A DNA stretch of 64,000 nt from RECM01 sp047921215. GTDB taxonomy: Bacteria > Bacteroidota > Rhodothermia > Balneolales > Cyclonatronaceae. Where the stretch lies: assembly GCA_047921215.1 (NCBI GenBank), contig JBLRWO010000001.1, positions 62,001 through 126,000 on the forward strand. Direction: 5' to 3'. The notes under the pieces were generated by a model that saw only the letters and a list, made by a program, of their open reading frames with translations, did not search any database and was not told the origin of the DNA. Positions 7,966 to 16,202 of the stretch are shown one piece after another. Position numbers and translations under genes: made by a program. Within the stretch, counting starts at the first letter, position 1, and every line of letters begins with the position of its first letter.

Positions 7966-9465
7966 ATGTCAGATAAACCCCACGATTACTGCGGTATTTT
8001 CGGTATCTATAATCATCCCCAGGCCGCACTGATGACCTACTACGGTCTGCATGCCTTACAACACAGGGGACAGGAATCGGCAGGCATTGTCACTTCGACC
8101 ACCGATCCGGAAAAAAACCGGGCGGTTATGCCGATGCATAAAAATTTCGGCCTGGTTTTGAATGTATTCGACGACAAGTCCATCTTCACCAAAAAGCTGC
8201 AGGGGGATTCCGCCATCGGGCATAACCGCTATTCCACCAGCGGATCGGCAGCCAATGCCACCAACATTCAGCCGTTCCGTGTTCATTACGCCAAGGGCAA
8301 CCTGGCCCTGGGCCACAACGGAAACCTTACTAATGCCAGGCAGCTCAGAGAGCATTTTATAAACGAGGGAGTCCTATTTCAGAGCACATCCGATACGGAG
8401 CTCATCCTTCACCTGATCTCGCACAGCCGTAAGGAGACCCAACTCGATCAGATACTGGATGCCCTCTCCAAAATCAAGGGTGCCTACTGCCTGGTTATCC
8501 TGACCGACGACAAGCTGATCGCTGTACGTGATCCCAACGGTTTCCGCCCCCTTGCACTGGGCCGGCTTGACGGTTCATATGTGGTGGCCAGTGAGACCTG
8601 TGCGTTCGATATTATCGGGGCGGACTATGTGAGGGAGATCAAACCCGGTGAAGTTCTCATCATCGACCGTGAAACGATTGATGGAGGTGAGATAAAATCA
8701 TGGACCCTGCCGCGGCTCGACGGTACACCGACCAGTGCCTGTATTTTTGAGTATGTCTATTTTGCCCGCCCCGACAGCCGGATATTCGGTGAAAATGTTG
8801 ACAAAGTGCGGAGAAAAATTGGTAAGTATCTGGCGAGGGAACATCCGCTGAACAAAATAGTCCGGAATCCTGACGGCAGGCGGCCAATTGTAATATCCGT
8901 GCCCGACAGCAGTAATACGGCTGCGCTCGGTTACGCCCGGGAAAACAATAAACTCGGTCACGATTGCCACTACGAAATCGGTCTCATCCGAAATCATTAC
9001 GTAGGACGTACCTTCATTTCTCCGGGTCAGGAATCGAGGGAAATCAAGGTGCGTACCAAGTTCAACACCGTGAAAGGTGTGCTTGAAGACCGGCCGGTAA
9101 TCATTGTTGATGATTCTATTGTGAGGGGAACAACCTCCCGTTACCTGGTCGATATGATCAGGAAATCAAACCCCACCGAAATCCATTTTATGGTCAGTTC
9201 TCCGCAGATTGTGGAACCCTGCTTTTATGGTATGGATTTTCCAAGCCCGGAGGAGCTGATTGCCAACCGGTTTAACCGCGATACGGAACGTATAGCGCAA
9301 TCACTGGGGGTTGACAGCCTTCATTATCTGTCGCCCGATGGCCTGGTAGCTGCAGTCAGGGAGGCCAACCCAAAAGGGCAGGATTACTGTACGGCCTGCT
9401 TTACCGGGAATTATCCCGTGCCGGTGGAAACCGGTGTGCAAAAAGAGGAAAACGAGTTGATCTGA
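7966..9465 (+). CDS. purF: Amidophosphoribosyltransferase PurF
   Basis: First committed enzyme of purine synthesis: PRPP + glutamine to 5-phosphoribosylamine. The 499-residue protein has an 8-residue propeptide (MSDKPHDY), then Cys9, the Ntn-hydrolase nucleophile that must be exposed by processing (CGIFGIYN, with ALQHRGQESAGI after it). The C-terminal phosphoribosyltransferase domain has the PRPP loop IIVDDSIVRGTTS near residue 380. Cys259, Cys419, Cys475 and Cys478 match the four-cysteine 4Fe-4S set of the Bacillus subtilis-type enzyme. The stop codon overlaps the engB start (TGATG), so the two genes are translationally coupled. Confidence 0.97.
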   Translation: MSDKPHDYCGIFGIYNHPQAALMTYYGLHALQHRGQESAGIVTSTTDPEKNRAVMPMHKNFGLVLNVFDDKSIFTKKLQGDSAIGHNRYSTSGSAANATNIQPFRVHYAKGNLALGHNGNLTNARQLREHFINEGVLFQSTSDTELILHLISHSRKETQLDQILDALSKIKGAYCLVILTDDKLIAVRDPNGFRPLALGRLDGSYVVASETCAFDIIGADYVREIKPGEVLIIDRETIDGGEIKSWTLPRLDGTPTSACIFEYVYFARPDSRIFGENVDKVRRKIGKYLAREHPLNKIVRNPDGRRPIVISVPDSSNTAALGYARENNKLGHDCHYEIGLIRNHYVGRTFISPGQESREIKVRTKFNTVKGVLEDRPVIIVDDSIVRGTTSRYLVDMIRKSNPTEIHFMVSSPQIVEPCFYGMDFPSPEELIANRFNRDTERIAQSLGVDSLHYLSPDGLVAAVREANPKGQDYCTACFTGNYPVPVETGVQKEENELI

Positions 9466-10076
9466 TGCATTTCAGCGAGGCAAGGTTCATTACAAGTGCC
9501 CCCGACATCGGCCACTGCCCTGCTCCCGATCTGCCGGAGATCTGCTTTGCCGGTCGCTCCAATGTTGGCAAATCCTCGCTGATCAATGCCCTGCTGAACC
9601 GGAAAAACCTGGCCCGGACCAGTAATGTGCCCGGAAAAACCCGGGAGATTAACTACTATGAGGTCGACCGTGCATGGTACCTGGTGGATCTGCCAGGTTA
9701 CGGATATGCAAAGGTACCAAAGGCGGAGCGGGAACGCTGGCAGAAAGAGATCGACCGATATCTGATTGAACGTAAAAACCTCAACCTGATCATCCAGATT
9801 ATCGACATCCGGCACGAACCAACACCGCTCGATGTTGATTTCACCTACTGGCTGGCCGAATATGAACGCCCGTTCAGTATTGTACTTTCGAAAGCCGACA
9901 AAATCGGTGTTAACCAGCGGGCCAAAGCACTTGCGGATGTCCTGCAAAGTATTGATGAAATGAACATTGATGTACCGGTTACGGCCGTTTCAGCCGAGAC
10001 CGGTCTTGGCCTTGATGAACTCCGTGAACTCATAACCGACTTTGCAGGCGATAAATACATAAAACTGAAAACATAA
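9465..10076 (+). CDS. engB: Ribosome biogenesis GTPase EngB/YsxC (YihA)
   Basis: Small GTPase needed for assembly of the large ribosomal subunit. In 203 residues it shows the P-loop GRSNVGKSS (30-38), the G2 threonine region around residues 52-60 (SNVPGKTREI), G3 DLPGYG (75-80) and a G4 written SKAD (142-145) in place of the more usual TKxD. The opening FITSAPDIGHCPAPDLPEIC is typical of EngB. The start overlaps the purF stop by one base. Confidence 0.95.
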   Translation: MHFSEARFITSAPDIGHCPAPDLPEICFAGRSNVGKSSLINALLNRKNLARTSNVPGKTREINYYEVDRAWYLVDLPGYGYAKVPKAERERWQKEIDRYLIERKNLNLIIQIIDIRHEPTPLDVDFTYWLAEYERPFSIVLSKADKIGVNQRAKALADVLQSIDEMNIDVPVTAVSAETGLGLDELRELITDFAGDKYIKLKT

Positions 10077-10161
10077 CCACGCGCTTCGTTTTAATCGGAT
10101 CTGCTCCGTGAATCTGACAAGAACTGTAACTCAATACCCATTTTTAAAATCCGAACCAGCT

Positions 10162-11748
10162 ATGAACTACAACGTATTATTACTCGACGGCGTTGATGCC
10201 GTTTGTGAAACCATTTTCAAAGAACGTGGCATTAAAGCGGTTAACGCCCCTGGCCTGAAAGGCGACGAACTGCTGAAAGAACTCCCGAAGTACCACGGCA
10301 TCGTTGTTCGCAGTGCAACCAAAGTTACCGCAGAACTTCTCGACCATGCACCGGAACTCAAGGTTATTGGCCGGGCCGGTGTAGGTGTTGATAATGTCGA
10401 CATCGAAGAGGCTACCAGGCGGGGCATCCTGGTCATGAACACCCCCGACGGAAACACCATCTCGACGGCCGAGCACACCTGTGGTCTGCTGCTGGCACTG
10501 GCCCGGAATATTCCGGATGCAGTTCAGTCGCTCAAAAACGGAGCCTGGGATCGCAAAAAATATATGGGTTCGGAACTGCAGGGTAAAACCCTCGGCATTA
10601 TCGGTCTGGGGAAAATCGGGTCTACCGTAGCCAAACGAATGAAAGCGTTCGGAATGAAAATCTGTGCCTACGACCCGTATACCACCCATGAAAAAGCAGC
10701 CGAAATGGATGTTCAGCTTTTCGAACTGGATGAAGTGCTAAAAGCCGCCGATTTCCTGACCGTACATACTCCGCTTACCGAAAAAACCCGTGGACTGGTC
10801 TCGCTGGCCAACAGTGACAAACTCAAAAAGGGTGTACGGATGGTGAACTGTGCCCGTGGCGGTATCTTTGAGGAGGCCGACCTGGTACAGCTGCTGGATG
10901 AGGGCGTGGTCGGTGGCGTTGCCCTGGATGTCTATACATCGGAACCTCCCACAGAGGAACTCTACGCCATACTGAAGCACAAGTCTGTGATCTGCACACC
11001 CCACCTGGGTGCCTCCACCGAAGAAGCCCAGGGCAAAGTGGCTGAACAGATTGCACATCAGATGGCCGACGCCCTCGAGAAAAAAAGCTACATCGGAAGC
11101 CTGAACGGTAAATCAATTGCCCTGAGCATGAACAAGGAAGTGCAACCCTTCCTTATAGTCGCAGAGAAACTGGGCTACTTCGCATCTCAGATCGCTGCCG
11201 AAAATACGACGGCCCTTGATGTGGAGTATTCCGGTACCTGTGCCATACATGCCGAGGTGCTTACCGATTCGGTTTTAAAAGGATTTCTTACCAACACCTC
11301 CGAAAGCCCGGTAAACCTGATCAACGCCCGCTTCCTTGCCGACAGCAAAGGCGTCAAAATCCGTGAGGCATCGAGCAAAACCACCCGCACTTACCACGAT
11401 CTGATTACGATTACCGTAAGTGATCCATCCGAATACAAGCGGTTCTCGGCAACCCCGTTCGGGGAAAATGACTACCGCATTGTAGAGATCGACGGATTTA
11501 AAATTGAGCAGCAACTGGCCGGCGAGATGATCATCTACAGCAACATTGACCGCCCCGGGATGCTGGCCGCCGTAAGCTCGGCCCTGGCCGCCAAAAATAT
11601 CAACATCGCTTCGCTCACACTCGGCCGCGAGAAAAAACAGTCACGGGCCGTTACTGTTGTCACCGTCGACAAGAAACTCACTCCCGACGAGGTCAGCGAA
11701 ATTGATAAAATAGAAGGCGTGGAGAAAGTCAGGTATATCAGTCTCTGA
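10162..11748 (+). CDS. serA: D-3-phosphoglycerate dehydrogenase SerA, long ACT-containing form
   Basis: Oxidises 3-phosphoglycerate to 3-phosphohydroxypyruvate with NAD, the first step of serine synthesis. I chose the ATG at 10162 (528 residues) because it begins MNYNVLLLDGVD, the usual opening; the frame stays open to a GTG at 10108, which would add 18 atypical residues. Features: substrate segment GRAGVGVDNVD, the Rossmann loop GLGKIGS near residue 150, and the catalytic Arg (VNCARGGI), Glu (YTSEPP) and His (CTPHLGAST). These are followed by the allosteric-substrate-binding domain and a C-terminal ACT domain (IDRPGMLAAVSSALA), which suggests serine feedback. It is monocistronic or loosely linked to engB (85 bp gap). 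Confidence 0.96.
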   Translation: MNYNVLLLDGVDAVCETIFKERGIKAVNAPGLKGDELLKELPKYHGIVVRSATKVTAELLDHAPELKVIGRAGVGVDNVDIEEATRRGILVMNTPDGNTISTAEHTCGLLLALARNIPDAVQSLKNGAWDRKKYMGSELQGKTLGIIGLGKIGSTVAKRMKAFGMKICAYDPYTTHEKAAEMDVQLFELDEVLKAADFLTVHTPLTEKTRGLVSLANSDKLKKGVRMVNCARGGIFEEADLVQLLDEGVVGGVALDVYTSEPPTEELYAILKHKSVICTPHLGASTEEAQGKVAEQIAHQMADALEKKSYIGSLNGKSIALSMNKEVQPFLIVAEKLGYFASQIAAENTTALDVEYSGTCAIHAEVLTDSVLKGFLTNTSESPVNLINARFLADSKGVKIREASSKTTRTYHDLITITVSDPSEYKRFSATPFGENDYRIVEIDGFKIEQQLAGEMIIYSNIDRPGMLAAVSSALAAKNINIASLTLGREKKQSRAVTVVTVDKKLTPDEVSEIDKIEGVEKVRYISL

Positions 11749-11781
11749 TGCCAGGTAGTGAAACAGATAACGTAAGCCTGA

Positions 11782-11883
11782 GCGCAAGGAGCAGCACAGC
11801 TGCGACTGTAGTCGAAGGGCGTGGCCCCTTGCCACGGGGCCATCTGGTTCGACTACACTTCGCTTCGCTTCGCTGTGTTGCGC
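11782..11883. repeat. Nested inverted-repeat element (REP-like)
   Basis: Four pairs of inverted repeats lie inside one another: GCGCAA 11782-11787 with TTGCGC 11878-11883; CACAGC 11795-11800 with GCTGTG 11872-11877; GTAGTCGAA 11808-11816 with TTCGACTAC 11848-11856; and TGGCCCC 11822-11828 with GGGGCCA 11836-11842. The right arm also contains CTTCG in three tandem copies. This concentric design is like dispersed palindromic repeats found between genes in Bacteroidota-like genomes. Copy number outside this window cannot be judged. Confidence 0.8.
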
Positions 11884-11892
11884 CATGACGGT

Positions 11893-12149
11893 GTCACATC
11901 CCCAATAGTGTTGCCCGTAAGGGGCAAAATTAGGGGCTACCGATGACAAGTTGCTTGTCACCTCCAGAATAGTGTTGCCCCGTTTAGGGCAAAATTAGGG
12001 GCTACCGATGACAAGTCTGTCACATCCCCAATAGTGTTGCCCGTTCGGGGCGAAATTACCGGCTACCAGTGACAAGTTCATTGTCACCTCCCAAATAGTG
12101 TTGCCCGCAACGGGCAAAATTACGTGCTCAGGATGACGTTTTACAACTT
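11893..12149. repeat. Four-copy tandem array of 62-64 bp hairpin units
   Basis: Units begin with GTCAC at 11893, 11957, 12019 and 12083 (periods 64, 62, 64; last copy diverged, and GTCAC occurs again at 12150). Each contains the conserved AATAGTGTTGCCC then GGGCAAAATTA (GGGCGAAATTA in copy 3), i.e. a TTGCCC/GGGCAA hairpin whose loop differs in every copy (GTAAG, CGTTTA, GTTCG, and CAA with a longer stem). Unit junctions form a second hairpin, for example TGACAAG-TTG-CTTGTCA at 11944-11960 and GTGACAA/TTGTCAC at 12069-12087. Stems are kept while loops drift. Confidence 0.85.
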
Positions 12150-12181
12150 GTCACCGATAGCGCAATTCTGAATGCAACCTC

Positions 12182-14047
12182 CTACTCAAGCACCACCCTC
12201 TCATCGTTCGGATGGCGCACCTGGTAGCTGAAACGTACTGTCTGCGACTGGTTTGGCCCTATGTCCATCAGCCACACCAGTTCGCCGGTTTCAGCATTCA
12301 TACTGGCTCCGCCGGCATCCGACAGATCCACGCTGATCTCTCTGCGGTTCGATACCGGTATCTGATCGATGAGCCTGATTGATACAGGTAAGCGTTTGGT
12401 ATTGCGTACCTCGATGTCCCAGGTCAGCGTCTGGGTGACCCTTCCGCCCAGAAAGCTCCGGGATGAATACTGATCGGCTTTGGTCCGGTCGATGATAATA
12501 CCTTCGTCAACACCGAGGTTCAGGGCAAGCGTATCGGTTAGTACTGACGGATTGATCTGTGAATTGCCAAGGTAGGTACTGCCCAAAAACAGGTTGGCGC
12601 GTCCGTTGAGCAGGTTCAGACGTTCCCAGTCGCTGATTCGGGCCTGAAGCCATACCTTCTCTTCGATCTTGGGAATGGCCAGATAGGTATACCGGGCATC
12701 CAGATCATACTCGGTAATAACGACCTGTTGCACCTCTCCGTCGCCAGTCACCGTGTAGCGTGAAGGCACCTCAAAATTAAACGATAACGGCGTGTCCATT
12801 ACAACAGCTGCCGGTGCAGCAGTTTTGACGGCAGAATACCCGCTCACAACCACTTCGTCAAAGGCAACATCAGCCGCATTCATGGCAATAGTGAGCATGT
12901 TACTGTTCACAGGCACCCTCCGGGTCTGATATCCTATAAAACGGACTTCCAGTTCGTTCACCGACGAAGGCACCTGCATGTTGAAGAATCCCTGCTGATT
13001 GGTTACCGTGCCTGATCCGGTTCCGGGAATTAGCACGTTAGCTCCGGGCAGTGGTTCACTGGTGGTTGCATCCAGCACAATTCCCGACAACTGTATCTCG
13101 GTACCATCGCGCACGAGCCTGCGGGATTCCTGTAAGGCCGAAACGGTATTGCCTCCACGCAGCATTCGCGGAAAATCGATTCTCCACGGATTCAGAACCG
13201 GGCTCTGCTGTCCCTTCAGAGGCGCAGATGATGAGAGGAAAATTTCAACATTGTCCCAGTTTTCGCCGGTCCGCTGCGTGATGCCTGCCTTGTATTGCAG
13301 TTTGAGCGGGCTGGTTACATCCTCAACGCGTACATCATAGACCGGCTGCCACTCCGCGTCGCCCGAAAAATAACTGACCCTGATAGTTCCGGTCATTTCC
13401 ACAGGTGAATTGAGCAGCAATTTGACCTCGGTCACCGCTTCGCCCCTTGCCCGGCGCTGTACGGCAAGCTGATTCTCCACACGCCGCAGTTCTTCGTTCA
13501 GATCCGATATTTCACGGCGTATTTCAAGGCGTTTGGTACTGATCTCGGTTAGCCGCTGCCGGTAAAAATCCATAACATCCCGCAGATAGAGGATGCCCGA
13601 CAATTGCGGGTTCCCCTCAATTCGCCGGTTTTCCTTCAGGGCCTGTTCCTCCTCGTTCAGCACATAGACCAGGTTTTCCTGAAAAGCAATTTTCAGCTCC
13701 AGATCTTTTTTCTGGCGGTTGAGGCGGTCTGTTTCTGCTGATGCCGCGGGCGACTGCAAAAAATTGACAGCGGGAATAACCGACATCACCGTAACATTAC
13801 CATCTACAGATACGGTGATGCTCTCCTGATCGATAGTTCCCTGCAGCGGGGTGATCAACACTTCAGTGGTACCCCGGGGCAGTGTTACGGTCGCGCTGCG
13901 TTCTATCCTCACGCCCGACGGATAGACGGTTACCCGGTTTACGGTGGATCCTGTGGTAACTTCAGCTGCCACTGTACTGTATTCGGGCAACGGGGACACA
14001 GTAAAAGGATTTATATACAGGAGAAGAGCGAATACAAGTGTAATCAT
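12182..14047 (-). CDS. DUF4139 (MuiA-like) protein with inserted carboxypeptidase-regulatory-like domain
   Basis: Predicted exported protein of the mucoidy-inhibitor A / DUF4139 family, whose function is not established. I set the start at the ATG at 14047 (621 residues) because it gives a hydrophobic export segment (MITLVFALLLYI); the frame is open to 14134. The N-terminal DUF4140 region has VTVYPSGVRIERSATVTLP. A coiled-coil stretch follows (about residues 105-190, from RLNRQKKDLELKI), then the beta-rich DUF4139 region. A beta-sandwich domain of the CarboxypepD_reg type (IQLSGIVLDATTSEPLPGAN) is inserted before the closing DUF4139 part. It converges on serA across the repeat region; rdgB lies upstream on the same strand. 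Confidence 0.8.
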   Translation of the reverse strand: MITLVFALLLYINPFTVSPLPEYSTVAAEVTTGSTVNRVTVYPSGVRIERSATVTLPRGTTEVLITPLQGTIDQESITVSVDGNVTVMSVIPAVNFLQSPAASAETDRLNRQKKDLELKIAFQENLVYVLNEEEQALKENRRIEGNPQLSGILYLRDVMDFYRQRLTEISTKRLEIRREISDLNEELRRVENQLAVQRRARGEAVTEVKLLLNSPVEMTGTIRVSYFSGDAEWQPVYDVRVEDVTSPLKLQYKAGITQRTGENWDNVEIFLSSSAPLKGQQSPVLNPWRIDFPRMLRGGNTVSALQESRRLVRDGTEIQLSGIVLDATTSEPLPGANVLIPGTGSGTVTNQQGFFNMQVPSSVNELEVRFIGYQTRRVPVNSNMLTIAMNAADVAFDEVVVSGYSAVKTAAPAAVVMDTPLSFNFEVPSRYTVTGDGEVQQVVITEYDLDARYTYLAIPKIEEKVWLQARISDWERLNLLNGRANLFLGSTYLGNSQINPSVLTDTLALNLGVDEGIIIDRTKADQYSSRSFLGGRVTQTLTWDIEVRNTKRLPVSIRLIDQIPVSNRREISVDLSDAGGASMNAETGELVWLMDIGPNQSQTVRFSYQVRHPNDERVVLE

Positions 14048-14271
14048 AAAGGCAGTCGGATTAGTAATAGATCCCAATTTTTGTAATTCTACGAACAAAC
14101 CCAAAAAGAAATTGTCCGGCAGCAGTGATCCCATGCCGGCAGGCCACCGAAAATGCCTCCGAAACCGGACATCGGTTGATCAGGCTGATCTTTGACGGCA
14201 TCACACGTCAACAGATATTGACACAGACTTCGGCATTCACCCAACGGGGATGTGATACAACCGGAAACCCG

Positions 14272-14880
14272 CTACAGCAGATATCCCGGGTTCTCCTTCA
14301 GATAATCATTAAGTTTCTGAATGGCCCGGCCGCGGTGGCTGATGCGGTTCTTTTCGGATGCATCCATTTGAGCAAACGACTCCTGATAACCGATGGGCCT
14401 GAAAACCGGATCATAGCCAAACCCTCCGCTGCCGGCAGGTTCGACCAGGATTTCGCCCTCGCATACACCATGGAAAATCCGGGTATCCGAATCCGTTTTC
14501 AGAACGATAACGGTCCTGAACCGTGCTGCCCTTTTTCCAGGCGGCACACGGGCCATTTCGCCCAGAAGTTTTTCAACATTATCGCTGTAATTTGCTCCCG
14601 GGCCGGCATAGCGGGCTGAATAGACCCCCGGCGCACCATTCAGGGCATCGACCTCAAGACCGGTGTCATCGGCAATGCAGCTCAAACCCGATACACGGAA
14701 AATCGTTTCCGCTTTCAAAAGTGCATTTTCCTCGAGGGAACTGCCTGTCTCATCAACGTCCGGCAGGTCCGGGTACTCAATGCCGCTGAGCACACTAACA
14801 CCGGTTCCGGCAAGAATCGCCGTAATCTCGGCAATCTTGTGCGGATTCTTTGATGCGACAAGAACTGCGGGATGCTCCAC
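14272..14880 (-). CDS. rdgB: XTP/dITP diphosphatase (RdgB/HAM1)
   Basis: Hydrolyses non-canonical purine triphosphates (ITP, dITP, XTP) to monophosphates, keeping them out of DNA and RNA. The 202-residue protein has the signature opening VLVASKNPHKIAEI, the catalytic region FRVSGLSCIADDTGLEVDAL, GVYSARYAG and the closing AQMDASEKNRISHRGRA. It starts with GTG, one base after the stop of the upstream PfkB kinase gene, so the two are almost certainly co-transcribed. The length is normal. Confidence 0.95.
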   Translation of the reverse strand: MEHPAVLVASKNPHKIAEITAILAGTGVSVLSGIEYPDLPDVDETGSSLEENALLKAETIFRVSGLSCIADDTGLEVDALNGAPGVYSARYAGPGANYSDNVEKLLGEMARVPPGKRAARFRTVIVLKTDSDTRIFHGVCEGEILVEPAGSGGFGYDPVFRPIGYQESFAQMDASEKNRISHRGRAIQKLNDYLKENPGYLL

Positions 14881-14881
14881 G

Positions 14882-15805
14882 TCAGAAGCTGATTATCTCG
14901 GGTATGGTACTCAGCTCCATGAACTCGGCGTAGCGCTTTTCAATTTCGCCGTTTTCAAGCGTTACAAGCCGTTTCGACCCGAACGCCTCTACACAAAAAC
15001 TGGCCATTACCGATCCAAAAATAACTGCGCGGCGCATATTTTCGTCACGAAGGTCACCCGTTTTGGCAAGCCATCCAACAAAACCGCCCATAAACGTATC
15101 TCCTGCACCTGTCGGATCGAAGATATTGACCAGAGGATAAGCCGGAGCTGAAAATATGCCTGAACCCGTGAACAGCAGTGCACCGTGTTCACCCTTTTTG
15201 ATGATCAGAACCTCGGGACCCATTTTCTGGATCTTTTCTGCTGCACGTACCAGGTTCGGTTCCGAGGAAAGCTCCCTTGCCTCGGAGTCGTTAATGATGA
15301 GTACATCCACCCTTTTAAGGGTTTCCATCAAGTCCTGCCGGGCTCCCTCAATCCAGAAATTCATGGTATCGCAGACCACCAGCTTTGGTTTGGTAACCTG
15401 ATCCAGTACCCGGTTCTGAAGCGATGGCGCGATATTGCCCAGGCAGATAAATTCGCTGTCTTTGTAGGAATCCGGGATTTCGGGATTGAAGTGTTCAAAT
15501 ACGTTTAACCGTGTTTCGAGAGTATCGCGGTTATTCAGGTCATAGTGGTACTTGCCCCGCCAGAAAAACGTGTCGCCGCTGTTATCGACCTGCAGACCTT
15601 CCAGATCCACTCCGTGGGATTTCAGTAATTGCACATCGGTCACAGCAAAATCACGGCCCACAACACCGACCAGCCTTGGTTTGAGTCCGAAAAAACCGGC
15701 GGTTAAGGAGATGTATGTTGCCGATCCGCCAAGGATTTTATCCTCGCTGCCAAACGGGGTTTCAAGTCCGTCGTATGCAACGGATCCTACTACAAGAAAG
15801 CTCAT
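14882..15805 (-). CDS. PfkB family carbohydrate/nucleoside kinase
   Basis: Ribokinase-fold sugar or nucleoside kinase, 307 residues. The N-terminal GG motif is seen in KILGGSATYISLTAGFFG and the C-terminal signature is FDPTGAGDTFMGGFVGW, whose GAGD aspartate is the catalytic base. The segment LVVCDTMNFWIEGARQDL is typical of a Bacteroidota PfkB clade often annotated only as sugar kinase. The substrate cannot be read from sequence. It is the promoter-proximal gene of a kinase-rdgB pair and is divergent from the SusC gene, with about 400 bp between them. Confidence 0.88.
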   Translation of the reverse strand: MSFLVVGSVAYDGLETPFGSEDKILGGSATYISLTAGFFGLKPRLVGVVGRDFAVTDVQLLKSHGVDLEGLQVDNSGDTFFWRGKYHYDLNNRDTLETRLNVFEHFNPEIPDSYKDSEFICLGNIAPSLQNRVLDQVTKPKLVVCDTMNFWIEGARQDLMETLKRVDVLIINDSEARELSSEPNLVRAAEKIQKMGPEVLIIKKGEHGALLFTGSGIFSAPAYPLVNIFDPTGAGDTFMGGFVGWLAKTGDLRDENMRRAVIFGSVMASFCVEAFGSKRLVTLENGEIEKRYAEFMELSTIPEIISF

Positions 15806-16202
15806 TTACCGGATAATTTTTTGTTAAAAAATGGAATTAACAAGGTACGTCTATGGCAGTTGAGATACCACTGTAAAACAAGATGAAAAAATTCACATCT
15901 CTAACGTATATGATAACAGTACGTAAGTGAAATATTCATCAAAATTGTGCTTTTAACTGTTCAGAACACTGTTAACAACTAATTAGTCTGCCTAAATTAT
16001 AATATACTTATTAGATTTTAAATGTTATTTTAGCAGCCGTAGAAACATTTATGGCTATTCCCCCCATCCCGAAGCGGGATAAGAGATACCGAAAACATTG
16101 ACCTACAGACGACGCTGATTTGCCGCTCATAATTTTGATCTGTAAACAGATTAATACCTTCGGCTATTCAGATTTGGAAAGGAACATCTAAACAGGAAAA
16201 CT
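15806..16202. other. Divergent A+T-rich intergenic region (PfkB kinase / SusC)
   Basis: About 400 bp, clearly richer in A+T than the neighbouring genes, between divergent start codons. It contains a small hairpin ATCCC-GAAGC-GGGAT at 16066-16080, without a T-run, and a candidate SusC promoter at 16134-16162. No ORF of note is present. Confidence 0.6.
16134..16162 (+). promoter_or_regulatory. Candidate Bacteroidota-type promoter for the SusC/SusD operon
   Basis: TTTG at 16134-16137 and TACCTTCG at 16155-16162 are separated by 17 bp and resemble the -33 TTTG and -7 TAnnTTTG elements of Bacteroidota housekeeping promoters, with one mismatch in the -7 box. The spacer contains an inverted repeat ATCTG-TAAA-CAGAT (16138-16151), a possible operator. 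The SusC start codon is 40 bp downstream. This is a by-eye match only. Confidence 0.25.

Larger units (their letters stand above)
11749..12181. other. Repeat-filled intergenic region between serA and the DUF4139 gene
   Basis: A 433-bp gap between two convergent genes holding no plausible ORF. It consists of a nested-hairpin element (11782-11883) followed at once by a four-copy tandem hairpin array (11893-12149). Neither part ends in a T-run of the intrinsic-terminator type. Convergent transcripts from both sides would carry strong secondary structure here. Confidence 0.85.

Noticed and set aside
11893..12149. The hairpin array as a CRISPR array
   Set aside because: There is no identical repeat with variable spacers of 30-40 bp; the whole 62-64 bp unit is conserved, and no cas gene is in the window.
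16066..16080. ATCCC-GAAGC-GGGAT hairpin as a terminator for a gene upstream of SusC
   Set aside because: No gene ends here (both flanking genes diverge) and there is no T-run.
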